From Tuctoria greenei (lineage: Eukaryota; Streptophyta; Magnoliopsida; Poales; Poaceae), in NCBI GenBank assembly GCA_036927565.1, contig JAYESD010000001.1, forward strand, positions 288,187,560 to 288,251,559: a stretch of DNA of 64,000 bases, in the 5' to 3' direction. Below, one piece after another: positions 25,001-37,000 of the stretch. The notes under the pieces were generated by a model. It did not search any database. It was not told the origin of the DNA and worked only from the letters and a program-made list of their open reading frames with translations. The position numbers were made by a program, and so were the translations under genes. Every line of letters begins with the position of its first letter. Position 1 is the first letter of the stretch.

Positions 25001-28000
25001 GGGCGAACACATGGGGGACAGGGCACAAGTTTCCACGTGCCGGTGCGCTCGAGAGCAGCAATCTCCTTGGCCATCGCATGCTGCCATTCCGTATGTGGAA
25101 CAACATCACGATACATAGCCGGCTCAGGAAGAGCAGCAGCAGCAAAGCTAGAAGGAGAATACTGAACAGGAGGTTGTCGAGGACGATGACCACGTCCAAG
25201 ATGCTGCTCAGGAGAAGAATCATCAGAAGGAGATGATTCTTCAAGAGAAGAGGACGTCCTAGAAGAGGCAGACTGAGCCGGAGAAGATGGATCAGAAGAT
25301 GACCTAATCGGAGTAGACAACTCATCAGAAGAAGCTGGTACGTCTGAAGGAGAGACAACTCGTCGAGTATAGACGTGTGTCACAGAAGCCTTCAAAGTAT
25401 AATCGGGAACCAAAGAAGCATGCTCCGAAGAAGGAACCATGGAACGCTGCACTGTGTGTGAAGGTGGTACACTAGTAACTGGAGCATCTGGAAGGAATAG
25501 AAACGAAAGGGGGTCGACCACAGATACAAAAGAAGTATCAGAAGAAGGACGAAGATAGAAATGATGTGTCTCATCAAAAACAACATCTCGTGAAATCCTC
25601 ATCCTTCGACTAACAGGATCCCAACAACGATACCCCTTATGCTCCGAACTGTACCCAAGGAAGACACACTCGATCGACTGAGCAGTCAGCTTGGTGCGCT
25701 CACGAGGTGCGAGCAGCATGTAGCACACACAACCAAAAAGACGAAGGCTAGTGTAGTCAGGCGTCTTACCCGTTAGACGCTCAAAAGGAACCCCCCTCTA
25801 AGACCATCCGCACCAGCGTACTCTAAAACATACTGTATACACTATTCTCCTTCAGCTTTTACAGTACGTACTCTAAATTACACTGCGAAACAGTGTATCC
25901 AGTATGCTTTACAGCGTGCCACTGCGGATGGTCTAAGTGCAGACGAAGGTTGAATGTTAATCAAGTAAGTGGTAGTAGAGACCGCCTCAGCCCAAAAATG
26001 AGGCGGAACAGAGGAAGCAATCATGAGAGCACGAGCTGTCTCAAGAAGATGACGATGCTTACGCTCAACAATGCCATTCTGAGCATGAGCACCAGGACAA
26101 GAGAACTGAGCAAGAGTACCTTGCTTAGAAAGAAACTAACTAAGAGCATCAGAAAGGTACTCACCAGCGGAATCAGCTCGAAAAATATGAATATGGGTTC
26201 AAACTGAGTGCGGATCATAGTCGAGAAGGACTTATAGATAGATAACGCCTCACTACGATGTTTCATAAAGTAAATCCAAGTGCGGCGAGAAAAATCATCT
26301 ATAAAAATGATATAGTATTTATGTCCGCCTTTTGAAACAAAAGGTGTAGATCCCCATACATCCGAATGAACAAGATCAAAAGGACGCTCAGAAACTGACT
26401 CACTCGAATGATAAGGAAGTTGAATCTGCTTTCCTAATCGACAACCCTGACAATGAGCTAAAGACTTAGAACTAGAGACTGATCCTAAGAGACCACGACG
26501 AACTAGGATGGACAAACGGAAACCACAAATATGATCCAAACGATGATGCCACTGAGCAGATGTCAACGTGGACGAAGCAGCAAGACTGGAGCCAGTTGAA
26601 CTGGCAAGCGCAGCGGAAGGAAGACGAAGCCAGTCAAGCTCGCAAAGACGCTGTGAATTACGACGACGAGGGCCAGTACCAACTAGATGACCCGTGCGAC
26701 GATCCTGGACATAACAAAGATCATGATCAATAATCACTTGACAATCATTATCAGTAAGTTGATCAACAGATATGAGCTGCATTGTTAGTCCAGGAACGAC
26801 GGAAACATCAGGAACAACAAATGAGTCAGATAAAAGAGTGCCCTGTCCAACAACGGAAAGAGGAGAACCATCGGCAGTATGAACAGTGGAAGAACGATAT
26901 GAGGGACTCAAAGAAGTCAAACTGGTATGATAAGGAGTCATATGAAATGAAGCACCAGAATCAAGAATCCATGGACATGTACCTGAAGTAGAAGTGGGAG
27001 GTGGTCCCTCAGTGAAAGACGAAGAAGCAGCAGCAGTACTCGAAGGTGTAGAAAGCTGAGTCACAGAACCAACAACTCCCGATGGTGTGGAGGAGGCGAG
27101 GCGACGAAGAAGCATGAGTAACTGTGTATCTGTAATAGCAAAACTCCCTTGAGATCCTCCAATACTAGCACCACCAACAGTCTGTGAAGTACGGCGAGCC
27201 TGAGCCTTCTTCTTCTTGAAACAATATGCTTCTATATGATTATCTTTACCACAATAGTCACAGTGAGGAGCACCACGTCCCCTTGAAGTAGAAGATGGAA
27301 CTGCTGAAGACGGTACTGTTGGTGAAGTAGTGTGACTCAGTGTCGAAGAGCGTGCAACCAAAACTGAAGAAGACCGTAACAACCCAGCAGCCTGAAGACA
27401 AGTCTCTTCATTACAAACACTCGTCAGAGCGTCCATCAGAGAGACACGGGGGTGACGAGCAAGCAGCTGAGCACGAAGAGGCTCAAACTCGTCACGAAGA
27501 CATGTCAGAAAGTCATAAGTGCGTCGAAGTTCAAGTGTAGCCTTTTGACTCTGACATGACTGACAAGTATCTGTAGACAACCGAGGACCAAGAGCATCAA
27601 GCTGACGCTATATAGCAGACATCTGACCGAAGAACTCCTCCACTGTGGCATCTCCCTGCTATAACAACTGCTCGTGACGAATAGCAGCAAGGTAGGTACA
27701 CTGTCTAGTAGGATCGTAACGAGAACGCAAAAAATCCCACATCTGATGTGCATGCTCAAACTCAACTATGTCTGCCGCAATACGATACTCCATACTAGAA
27801 GCAAGAATAGCAACAGCTCGAGCATCATCATCCAACCAAGTCCTGTATAAGCTGTAGTGAGTCTGATACGCGGACAAACGAGTCTGATAATCCTCCTCCA
27901 GCTTCATCTTATCGTCATCAGTAGCCTTATCTGAAATAACAGGCTCAGAAAGGACAAGGTGGGCATTGAAGATCACTCGTGAGATACTCCCAGAGTCATA

Positions 28001-31000
28001 GACCACGCATGTGCAGGCGCATGCGGGGAACCCAGTCACGGTAATTGATGCCATTGAAAAGCACCGGACACCGCACAACTGGAACCCCACCCGACGAAGA
28101 AGTCATCGTGACGAGATGACAGGCGACGACTAGAGCGCAAAGTGAGCAGTGGCAGACGACGGCGAGAGCGCAAAAGAGAAGCGGCACAAGCTGAAAAAAT
28201 TCTTTTTTTTTTTTTGCAGTTAGGGTTTAACCCTAACCCTAAACCACACAGGCAAGCGGTGGCTCAGAGAGATACAGGCTAAGGCAAGAGAGACGTGAAT
28301 CTGTATGCCCACATGAGCCTGCAGACAGCAGCATCGATGGCAGCAGCAAATATGACCCAGCAGCAAGCCACAAGTGCTGTCCACGTGAAGCTGCAGACAC
28401 CAGCAAGCCATGAGCGCTGCCAGAGAGCAGCGGCTTGGATGGGCAGCACCACGTGAATCTGCAGAATATGTGAAGGTTTGGGTGGGCAGCAGACACGAGG
28501 CAGATCCAGAGAAAAGGATCGGGGTCACGACGCCGCAGTCGAGGCACCCAGCAGCGGACGGCCGGCTGCGAGACACGGGTGGCCAGGACGAAGGCCGCCA
28601 AAGTGTCGGAGGAAGAGCCGGAGCCGCCGCCGCCGCCGTGAGAAAAAAATTAGGTTAGAAGATCTAAAGCTCTGTATACCATGTTATGAATGTGACTTGT
28701 ATTATTGAGGAGGCCAGAGGCCTCTATAAATAGATGTACAGGGATAACAATTATGCAGAAAAGCCCTTATGCAAAAGAAAAATTACAAATATATCCCTAC
28801 ATCTCTAACAGTCCTAAACTCCTAATGACATCAAAATAAATATGGAAGGAGTTTTTGCATCAGAATGGCAAGTCCTCAGGCATTTTATTGACATATAGGT
28901 CTGAAATGATTAGCCATTGTGCATCGTAAATCTTCTAAGAAATGCATTTGAAATAGTAAACATTGGAAGAGGTCCTGCAGTTTGTTTTTGTTCTTGGCAT
29001 TGAATATAGTCATTAGTTAAGCTGCTATAGGCACAATACATATTAGTTTTGCTATCAGTTGCATCTTTCATAGTTCCCAGTGGTGTTCTTTACCTTTTGA
29101 ACTGAGCTACAACCAATATGATGCATTATCTAGATTAATACCAGTTGCTTACATAATGTTGTCTATATTTGAGAGTTTTGGACATGTCACATCATGGAGT
29201 CAGAAAAGTGTACTTTTGCTAAGATTATTTATGGACCATGTTCATCCTGTTTAATCATTACATTCTTGTTCTATTCGTTTACTGAGTTTTATATCCATCA
29301 GAGCTTATGTAACCACTAACCAGAAGTTTCCTTTTATGTAGTATGGTGTCAGCCAGTTAAGTAAGTTGGAGGACAGCATTAGTGAGCGGTGGGCTCGGAA
29401 GAAAACTGAAAACATTAACATCAGTAAGTCCTCTTCTTTCTAATGTTCCTAGTAACTACAAACAATTTGTCTGTGTTGTATTGCATAACTGTTCTGAAAT
29501 ACTTGATCTTCGTGGTCTAATCCTTGTTGTAAAGTAAATCCTCTCCTATGTGCTTCTATATTATTTTCCAGGACGATCAACAAGTGTAAAATCAAAGAGT
29601 CTTACTCCCAGTCAGAAAAATCAATTTGATGGCAGTAGAAAAGAATTCAATAGTGCTATTGACTGTTTATGTGTATTTACCGGTAAGGAGATATGTCAAA
29701 GCGATGTTTCACTGGAAGTTGAGCATTATTTTGTAGTTGGTACTTAAATGTAAATCTTTCCTTTCATAGGGACAAAGGTTATATTCTGGGACCTGCAGCA
29801 GCCATTTATTGACAATTTATATAAAAACAGTGTTTCCCAGGCTCGCTTGGACACTATAATGGAAGTGCTTGATTTGGTAAGTTTGGTTATATCTCATATA
29901 TAAAATCAGGTTGAATGCTTTTGAACCATCAAATAGCTGGCATGTGCCTCACTTTTATCTGATGAGTATCGTGATCAGCTAGCCAGCTTTCTAGGGAGTT
30001 CACTTCCTCTGCTATTCTTTTGTCCTTTAAAACAGACGAGCATTTAAAATATCATCTTCGACTGTTGACATTTTATGTTTTGCTGGTACAATTTGTGGTC
30101 ATTCTCACACTCCAAGCACTGAAGATCATGTTTGGCTATGAATATGCATTGACTAGGCCATATTTGTCATTTATTGACATGAATGAGTTTGTTACTCTAC
30201 CAATTCTGTCTGATGAAAGTGTGAAGTATATACTGTTATACTTCAGTAGTCAGTACATGAGTAGATGTTTTGTTGCCTGTGGTTAACAGTATCTATTTTC
30301 TGGAAAAAAAATTATATCTGCTGTTTTGATGATTGTTAAGTTCAGTGTTGTCCAGGCGTCGCCTAAGCGGCGCCTAGGCGTCCAGTCGCTCCACGACGGA
30401 CGCCATGACAATTCGCCTCGCCTGGAGCGGTCCAGTCGGCCGACTGGGACGCCATGGCGTCCTCTGCCACGACGTCCAGTCGTCTTGGCCCAGCGACTGG
30501 TGCCTTTTTCCCATCAGTCCGGCGGCCCAAGGTCCAGAGACGGCGCGGCGAGCAAGAGGAGAAGGGGCGGCGCGACGAGCAGGAGGAGATGGGGCGGCGC
30601 GGCGAGCAGGAGGAGATGGGGCGGCGCCGCGAGCAGGGGGAGGAGAGGGGGCGGCGCGGCGGGGAGGAGAGGGGGCGGCGCTGCGAGCAGGAGAGGGGTC
30701 GGCGCGGCGAGCAGGAGAGGGGGTGGCGCGGCCAGGAGGAGAGGGGGCGGCGCGTCGAGGAAGGACCGACGGAGGGAGAGTGGGAGACGATGCCAGTAGG
30801 GTTGGGAGGTGGGCTTTTTTTCTTGGCCCAGCCCGTATAATCTTTAAAACCCTAACTCCCAAAGTCTCTCAGCCCCCGCCGCTTCTGCCCCTGGCGGCTG
30901 GTTCCGCTCGACCGCTCCCGCTTTTGCCGCCCGATCTGGACGCTGTTTCCCTCCTGCCGCCGGTCTTTTTTGCCTTTTCCTCCTTATTTTCTTTGCAAAC

Positions 31001-34000
31001 TGCAAATCTGGACGTCGCCTGAACGCCGCCTAGGCGCCCAGTCGGTGGACAGGCACCTAGGCGTCCAGGCGCCAATTTACAACACTGGTTAAGTTTCACT
31101 TTGAAAGAAGGCTAGAATAATTGCTTAATTAATCTAAGGTCTAGGTACATATTTATAGATACATAGATGAGCCGGTATACAGGCTAGACCCAAACACATA
31201 ACTCAACACAGTCCAACACCCCCCCGCAGTCCCAACATCTAGCCACAACAGATGTTGAGACTAGACCGAAACTCAGAAAACAAAGTCGACGGGAGTCCCT
31301 TCGTGAAGATGTCGGCAAACTGTGATGTCGTCGGCACGTGGAGAACTCGAACCTTACCGCGTGCAACCCGCTCACGAACAAAGTGAAGATCAATCTCCAC
31401 ATGTTTCGTGCGTTGGTGCTGGACGGGGTTGGTGGAGAGGTAAACGGCGCTGACATTATCACAGTAGACCAACGTGCTCCGAGCGACAGGGGAGTGGAGC
31501 TCCTGAAGTAACTGCTGGAGCCAAGACGCCTCTGCTACGCCGTTAGCCACGGCGTGGTACTCCGCCTCAGCACTGGAGCGAGAAACCACGGGCTGCCGCT
31601 TCGAGGACCAAGAGACAAGATTCCCCCCAGGAAGACGGCGTAGCCAGAGGTGGAGCGGCGGGTATCAGGGCACCCCGCCCAGTCCGCGTCGGTGTAGACC
31701 ACCAACTCAGAAGGCGAGTCACGTCGAAGTAGAAGGCCGTAGTCGAGGGAGCTGCGCGGGTACCGAAGAATCCGCTTCATCGTCGTGAGATGCGTCTCCC
31801 GCGGATCATGCATATGGAGACACACCTGCTGAACCGCGTACGAGATGTCCGGCCTGGTGAAGGTGAGATACTGCAGGGCACCTGCAAGACTCCTGTAAGA
31901 GGTGGGGTCGGCGACCGAGGCGCCGTCGGCTGAAGCCAGCTTCACCTGGGTGTCCACGGGAGTGGAGCACGACTTGCAATCAGCCATGCCCGCTCGCTCA
32001 AGGATATCCAGGCAGTACTGGCGCTGGTGGAGGAACAGAGTGTCCGGACGGTGCTTGACCGCAACGCCCAGGAAGTGGTGGAGCTGGCCGAGGTCCTTCA
32101 TCGCGAACTCGCGCTGCAGGGCGGAGATCGTGCGCTGAAGAAGAGCCGGGCTGGACGCCGTGAGGACAATATCGTCCACGTACAGGAGGAGGTAGATGGT
32201 GTCACCCTCATGCCTGTAAACGAAGAGCGAGGTGTCCGACTTGGCCTCGACGAAGCCAAGCGAGGCCAGGAAGGAGGCGAACCGACTGTACCAAGCCCGA
32301 GGCGCCTGCTTCAGCCCGTATAGGGACTTGTTCAGCCGGCAGACCAAGTCTGGACGGGCTGAATCAACGAACCCTGTCGGCTGACTGCAGTACACCGTCT
32401 CTGTCAGCGTCCCGTGAAGGAAGGCGTTCTTGACGTCCAGCTGGTGGACAGGCCAAGAACGCGAGAGAGCCAACGACAGAACAGTCCGTACTGTCGCTGG
32501 CTTAACCACCGGACTGAAGGTCTCGTCGTAGTCCACTCCAGGGCGCTGAGTGAAGCCCCGAAGTACCCAACGAGCCTTATATCTCTCCAGGGATCCATCC
32601 GCCTTCCTCTTATGCGTGAAAACCCACTTGCTTGTGACAACGTTGCCACGAGGAGGACGAGGAACAAGGTCCCACGTCCGGTTGGCAAGTAGGGCCGCAT
32701 ACTCCTCCTCCATAGCGCGACGCCAGTGAGGGTCAGCGAGGGCGCTACGGACGGAGGTCGGTATAGGTGATATCGAAGAGGAAGTGGATGGTGTCGGTGT
32801 CGTCGAAGAGAGTACCACTCCGGAGAACCTCTCAAGAGGCCGGAGAACCCCAGCGGCACGTCGAGTCACCATCGGGTGAACGTGTCCTGGGTCCCGGTGT
32901 AGCAACGGTGGGTGGTACACCGAGGGCTCTGGACGCGCCGGCGTAGAGGCACCAACCCGCGCTCGTCGCTGGTAGACAAGAGCAGGGTCGGCGAACCGTG
33001 GAACAGGGGCCGCGCGTGGCGCAGCAGGGGACGCGGGAGCCGGTGTAGTCGTCGGGTCCCCGCACGGCGCGGGAGTCGAGGCCGGAGACGCCGAGGCCGC
33101 GCATGGCGCAGCTGTAGGGGTCGTCGGGGCCTCGTGTGGCGCAGAAGTCGAGGCTGGAGACGCTGGGGCCGCGCGTGGCGCAGCCGTAGGAGACGTCGGG
33201 ACCTCGAGTGGCGCAGGAGTCGAGGCCGGAGACACCGTTGCCGCGCGTGGCGCAGCTGTAGGAGGCGCCGGGACCTCGCGTGGTGCAGGAGGCGAGGTCG
33301 GAGACGCCGAGGCCGCGCGTGGCGCAACAGGGGACGTCGGTGCCACGCGTGGTGCGGCACTCGTCCCCAGGGTCGACGGAGCCTGGGCACCAACCCGCAC
33401 TCGTCGCTGGTAGACGAGAGCAGGGTCAGTGAACCGCCGTGTCGTGGCTGTAGGAGGCACAGCCTGAGTCACCATAGGTGTCGGTGCTGCATAGGGTGCA
33501 GCTGGCGACGTTGTGGGAGCCACCTGGGAGCTGGTGGGTGATGTACTTGCAAAAAAAGGCCAAGGCAGCTGTGGTGGAGCAGCCTCGGTGTCAGTAGAAA
33601 AAAGAGAGTCCAGCTCTGCAGCTGAACCAGAGGTGGAGGAAGAAAAGGGGAAGGATGACTCGTCGAAGACGACGTGTCGAGAGATCAAAATGCGGTGGGT
33701 AGAGAGGTCGAGGCACCGGTATCCCTTATGCTCAAGGGAGTACCCAAGAAAGACACACCTAGTAGAGCGGGGCGCAGACTTATGTGGAGTAGTGGCGGAA
33801 AGATTAGGGTAGCAGGCGCACCCGAAGATACGGAGGTGGTCGTAGAGAGGGGTAGTGCCATACAGGGCAAAGAAAGGAGTCGGTGCTCGAATCGCCTTGG
33901 TAGGAAGGCGATTAAGGAGGAAGGTGGCAGTGTGAAGTGCCTCTACCCAGTATCGAGCGGGGATAGATGCATGAAACATCAAGGAACGCATGACATCATT

Positions 34001-37000
34001 AGTGGTGCGAAGCATGCGCTCAGCCTTGCCATTCTGGGGGGATGTGTATGGGCAAGACATGCGTAGCTGTGTGCCATGTGTAAGAAGAAAGTCACGGAGT
34101 CGCGAGTTGTCAAACTCTCGTCCGTTGTCACACTGGAGAGCACGAACAGTACGCCCAAACTGTGTGGAAACCCAAGTGAAGAAGTAAGAGAGGGTATCAA
34201 ATGTCTCAGATTTCAGACGTAAGGGAAAAGTCCAAGAGAAATGTGAGAAATCATCAAGTACCACCAAATAATATTTAAAACCCGAGACACTGATAACAGG
34301 AGATGTCCACAAATCGCAATGGATAAGATCAAAAATATGTTGCACATGAGACACAAAAGTGGGAAAGGGAAGCCGAACATGGCGACCAAGCTGACAAGCG
34401 TGACACAATGACTCATGTGTGCCCCTAGTACACGATATAACTGAACTACTAGACAACTTCGACATAGCATCAGCGCCAGGGTGACCAAACCGACGGTGCC
34501 AAGTAGAGGACGAAGCTGTCGTAGCCAGAGCAAAGGACGAAGACGCAGCGGAAGAAGGAAGGCGAAGAGTGTACAGGGGCCCCGAACTATCACATCGAAG
34601 AAGAAGACGCCGGGTGGAAAGATCCTTCACAGACAAACCAAAAGGATCAAACTCAACAGAAATATTATTATCAGTGGTGAAACGACGAATGGAAAGCAAA
34701 TTTTGAATAATGTCTGGAGCAACGAGAACATTATTAAGATGGAATGAACCCGGAGAAGCTGAGTCACCTACAGAGGTGACTGGAAGAACGAATCCATTGC
34801 CAACAACGATCGATGAAGGAAACGAGGGATGAGGTGGGTGGGTAGAAGAGAGAATACCAGCATCTGGGGTGGTGTGGTAGGAGGCGCCAGAATCAGCCAC
34901 CCAATCAGTAGTCGGCGGTGTAAGGTGCATGGTGCTGAAGGAAGACGCCAAGTCCTGACGGTCCCACCCCATGTGGGGCTCCTGGAGAGGTGCTGGTGGC
35001 TCCGAGTACCCAGCGGGGTAGGAAACACCGCCGTAGGCTGGAGTTGGCGATCCAACCGCAGAGCGACCAGGTCCACCATAGCCCGGATGGGCTACGTACG
35101 CCGCCTGAGGACGTGGCTGGCGCGGAGTGGAGGAAGTCGGTGGCGCCCCAAGAAGACTCGGAGACGGTCCAGGCCACATAGAGATCTGACCAGTCCACGG
35201 GTTGTACGGTGTGGGCCAGGGCGCACCTCCCTGGCCAGTGCCACTACCAGTAGGAGCAGTAGACGTAGGAGTGTCGCCAGCACCTCGTCCTGTGCGCCTT
35301 CCGCCGCGACGTCGACGAGTACCACCCCCAGAGCCAGCAGAGGCACCCGGGGCGGTAGGTGGAGTAGGTGGTCGCGGTAGTGGTCCCCCAGAAGACGGTG
35401 GGCGTGAGGGCTGCCCAGAGCCATAGAAGGCCGTGGCAGTCCCAGAGGTAGCAGATCCACCAGTCGTGATCTCCTCAAGCTCGAGATCAGACCAGACCTT
35501 CTCGAAGGTCGGTGGCGGCTCCATACGGAGAAGCCAGAAGCGAAGATGGCTGAAGCGCTCGTTCAGGCCGTGAAGGACCCGAAGTACTAGAGTGCTGTCA
35601 GCGACCGGCTCGCCAAGGTCGCGCAAGGAGTCAGCCATGCCCTTCATCTCTCCACAGTAGGCCGAGATGGAGCGGTCTCCCTGCACTGTAGTCTGGAACC
35701 GTGCGTTAATGTGAAGAGCCCGAGTCGCACGGTTCCCCAAGAAGTGGTGCTCCAGTATCTGCCAAGCCCGGCGTGCGGTCCCCCCACCGCGCTGTCCGAC
35801 AAGCTTGTACAGATCATCGGCGAGAGTGCCAAGGATCCAGGCAAGGACCAGACTGTCCATGCTGATCCAAGAGTCATCCCACGGGGCGTCGTCCTGCTGG
35901 ACGTGGTCCGCAAGCTGGTACCGCCGTAACGTGAGGAGGAACTCGTTACGCCAGCGGGCGTAGGTGGTGGAGGTACAACTCAGAACAGTCGGCACTAATG
36001 TCCGAATGTTCTGAACTCCAGCCGCCTGGGCGTGTAGGGCAGCGGTGAGCGACGCCGAGTATGCGGAGTGCACACTGGTGTCCGAGGTGGGCTCGTACGT
36101 CGCGCCCGGCGGTCGGTGAGCGCTCTCCTGAATCTGGTGCGAGAGAGCAGCCGCCGAGGCGCGCTCCTGCTCTAAGGCAAGAGCGAGTGCCCGCTCACGA
36201 TCGCGAGAGGCAGCCAAAGCCGCGAAGACACCAGAGGTGTCCGCGGCCGTCGTGGTGGTGCTGGCGACGCCATAGAGAGGATCAGTGGCCGCAGCAGATC
36301 CGGAGCCCGTCATGAAGGCGACGACAGTGGGGTCGGCAAGTGGGCCACCGGCGGCAGGACCAGTCGCAGCGCCGTACGCAGGCCGGGTCATGTCGATGAG
36401 GGGCGCGCCCGCTGCGGGACCAGTGGCAGGCGCACCAGCGCAGCGGAGGGAGCCGGCCAGGGACGGAGCGGTGCCGGCCAGAGACGCGCCGACCAGGGAG
36501 GGAGGAGCAGCCGGCGGCGGCCGGGCCAGGGGCGCGCCGGCCCAAGGGAAGGAGGCGGCCGGCGGCGGCTGGGTCAGGGGCGCGCCGGCGGCTAGGAGGG
36601 GGTTGCCGGCGGCGGCGGCCGGGGGGAAGGCGCCGGCGGCGGCGGCCAGGGAAGGGGCGGCCCCGGCGGCGGCGGCCAGGAGGGGGTTGCCGGCGGCGGC
36701 GTCCAGGGCGATGGCGCCGGCGGCGGCGGCCAGGAGGGGGGTGCCGGCGGCGGCGGCGGCGGGAGGGGCGCCGGCAGCGGCGGCCAGGGGAGGGGCCAGG
36801 AGGGGGTTGCCGGCGGCGGCGGCCAGGGGGATGGCGCCGGCGCGGCGGCCAGGGGAGGGGCGGCCAGGAGGGGGGTGCCGGCGGCGGCGGCGACGACAGG
36901 AGCGGCGGCGGCGGCGGCGGCTAGGGGATGGGCGCCGACCATGGGGGGGGGGGGGCGGCGGCGGCTAGGGTTAGGGTGGTGGGGATTAGGGTTTGGCTAA

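Larger units (their letters stand above)
23467..28810 (-). mobile_element. Ty1-copia element 1 in intron 19, 5,344 bp, antisense to the gene
   Basis: Two 129-bp LTRs (23,467-23,595 and 28,682-28,810) differ at about 4 positions by eye. A perfect 5-bp duplication, GTCCT, flanks it (23,462-23,466 and 28,811-28,815). On the minus strand the 5' LTR is followed by a primer-binding site TGGTATACAGAGC (28,669-28,681), close to the initiator-Met tRNA site, and the 3' LTR is preceded by a G-rich polypurine tract. The pol order (protease, integrase, RT, RNase H) is that of Ty1-copia. Confidence 0.95.

Noticed and set aside
30326..31022. Several long plus- and minus-strand ORFs of up to 205 codons
   Set aside because: They lie inside a hAT element on a GC-rich minisatellite and exist in four frames at once, so they reflect composition.
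32866..33541. ORFs of 175 and 209 codons rich in Arg on both strands
   Set aside because: Shadows of the Ala/Pro/Ser repeat linker of the copia polyprotein in other frames.
36285..36968. A 227-codon Ala/Gly/Arg-rich plus-strand ORF
   Set aside because: It runs through the GGC array of the copia leader; homopolymer-like translation, no promoter or domain.
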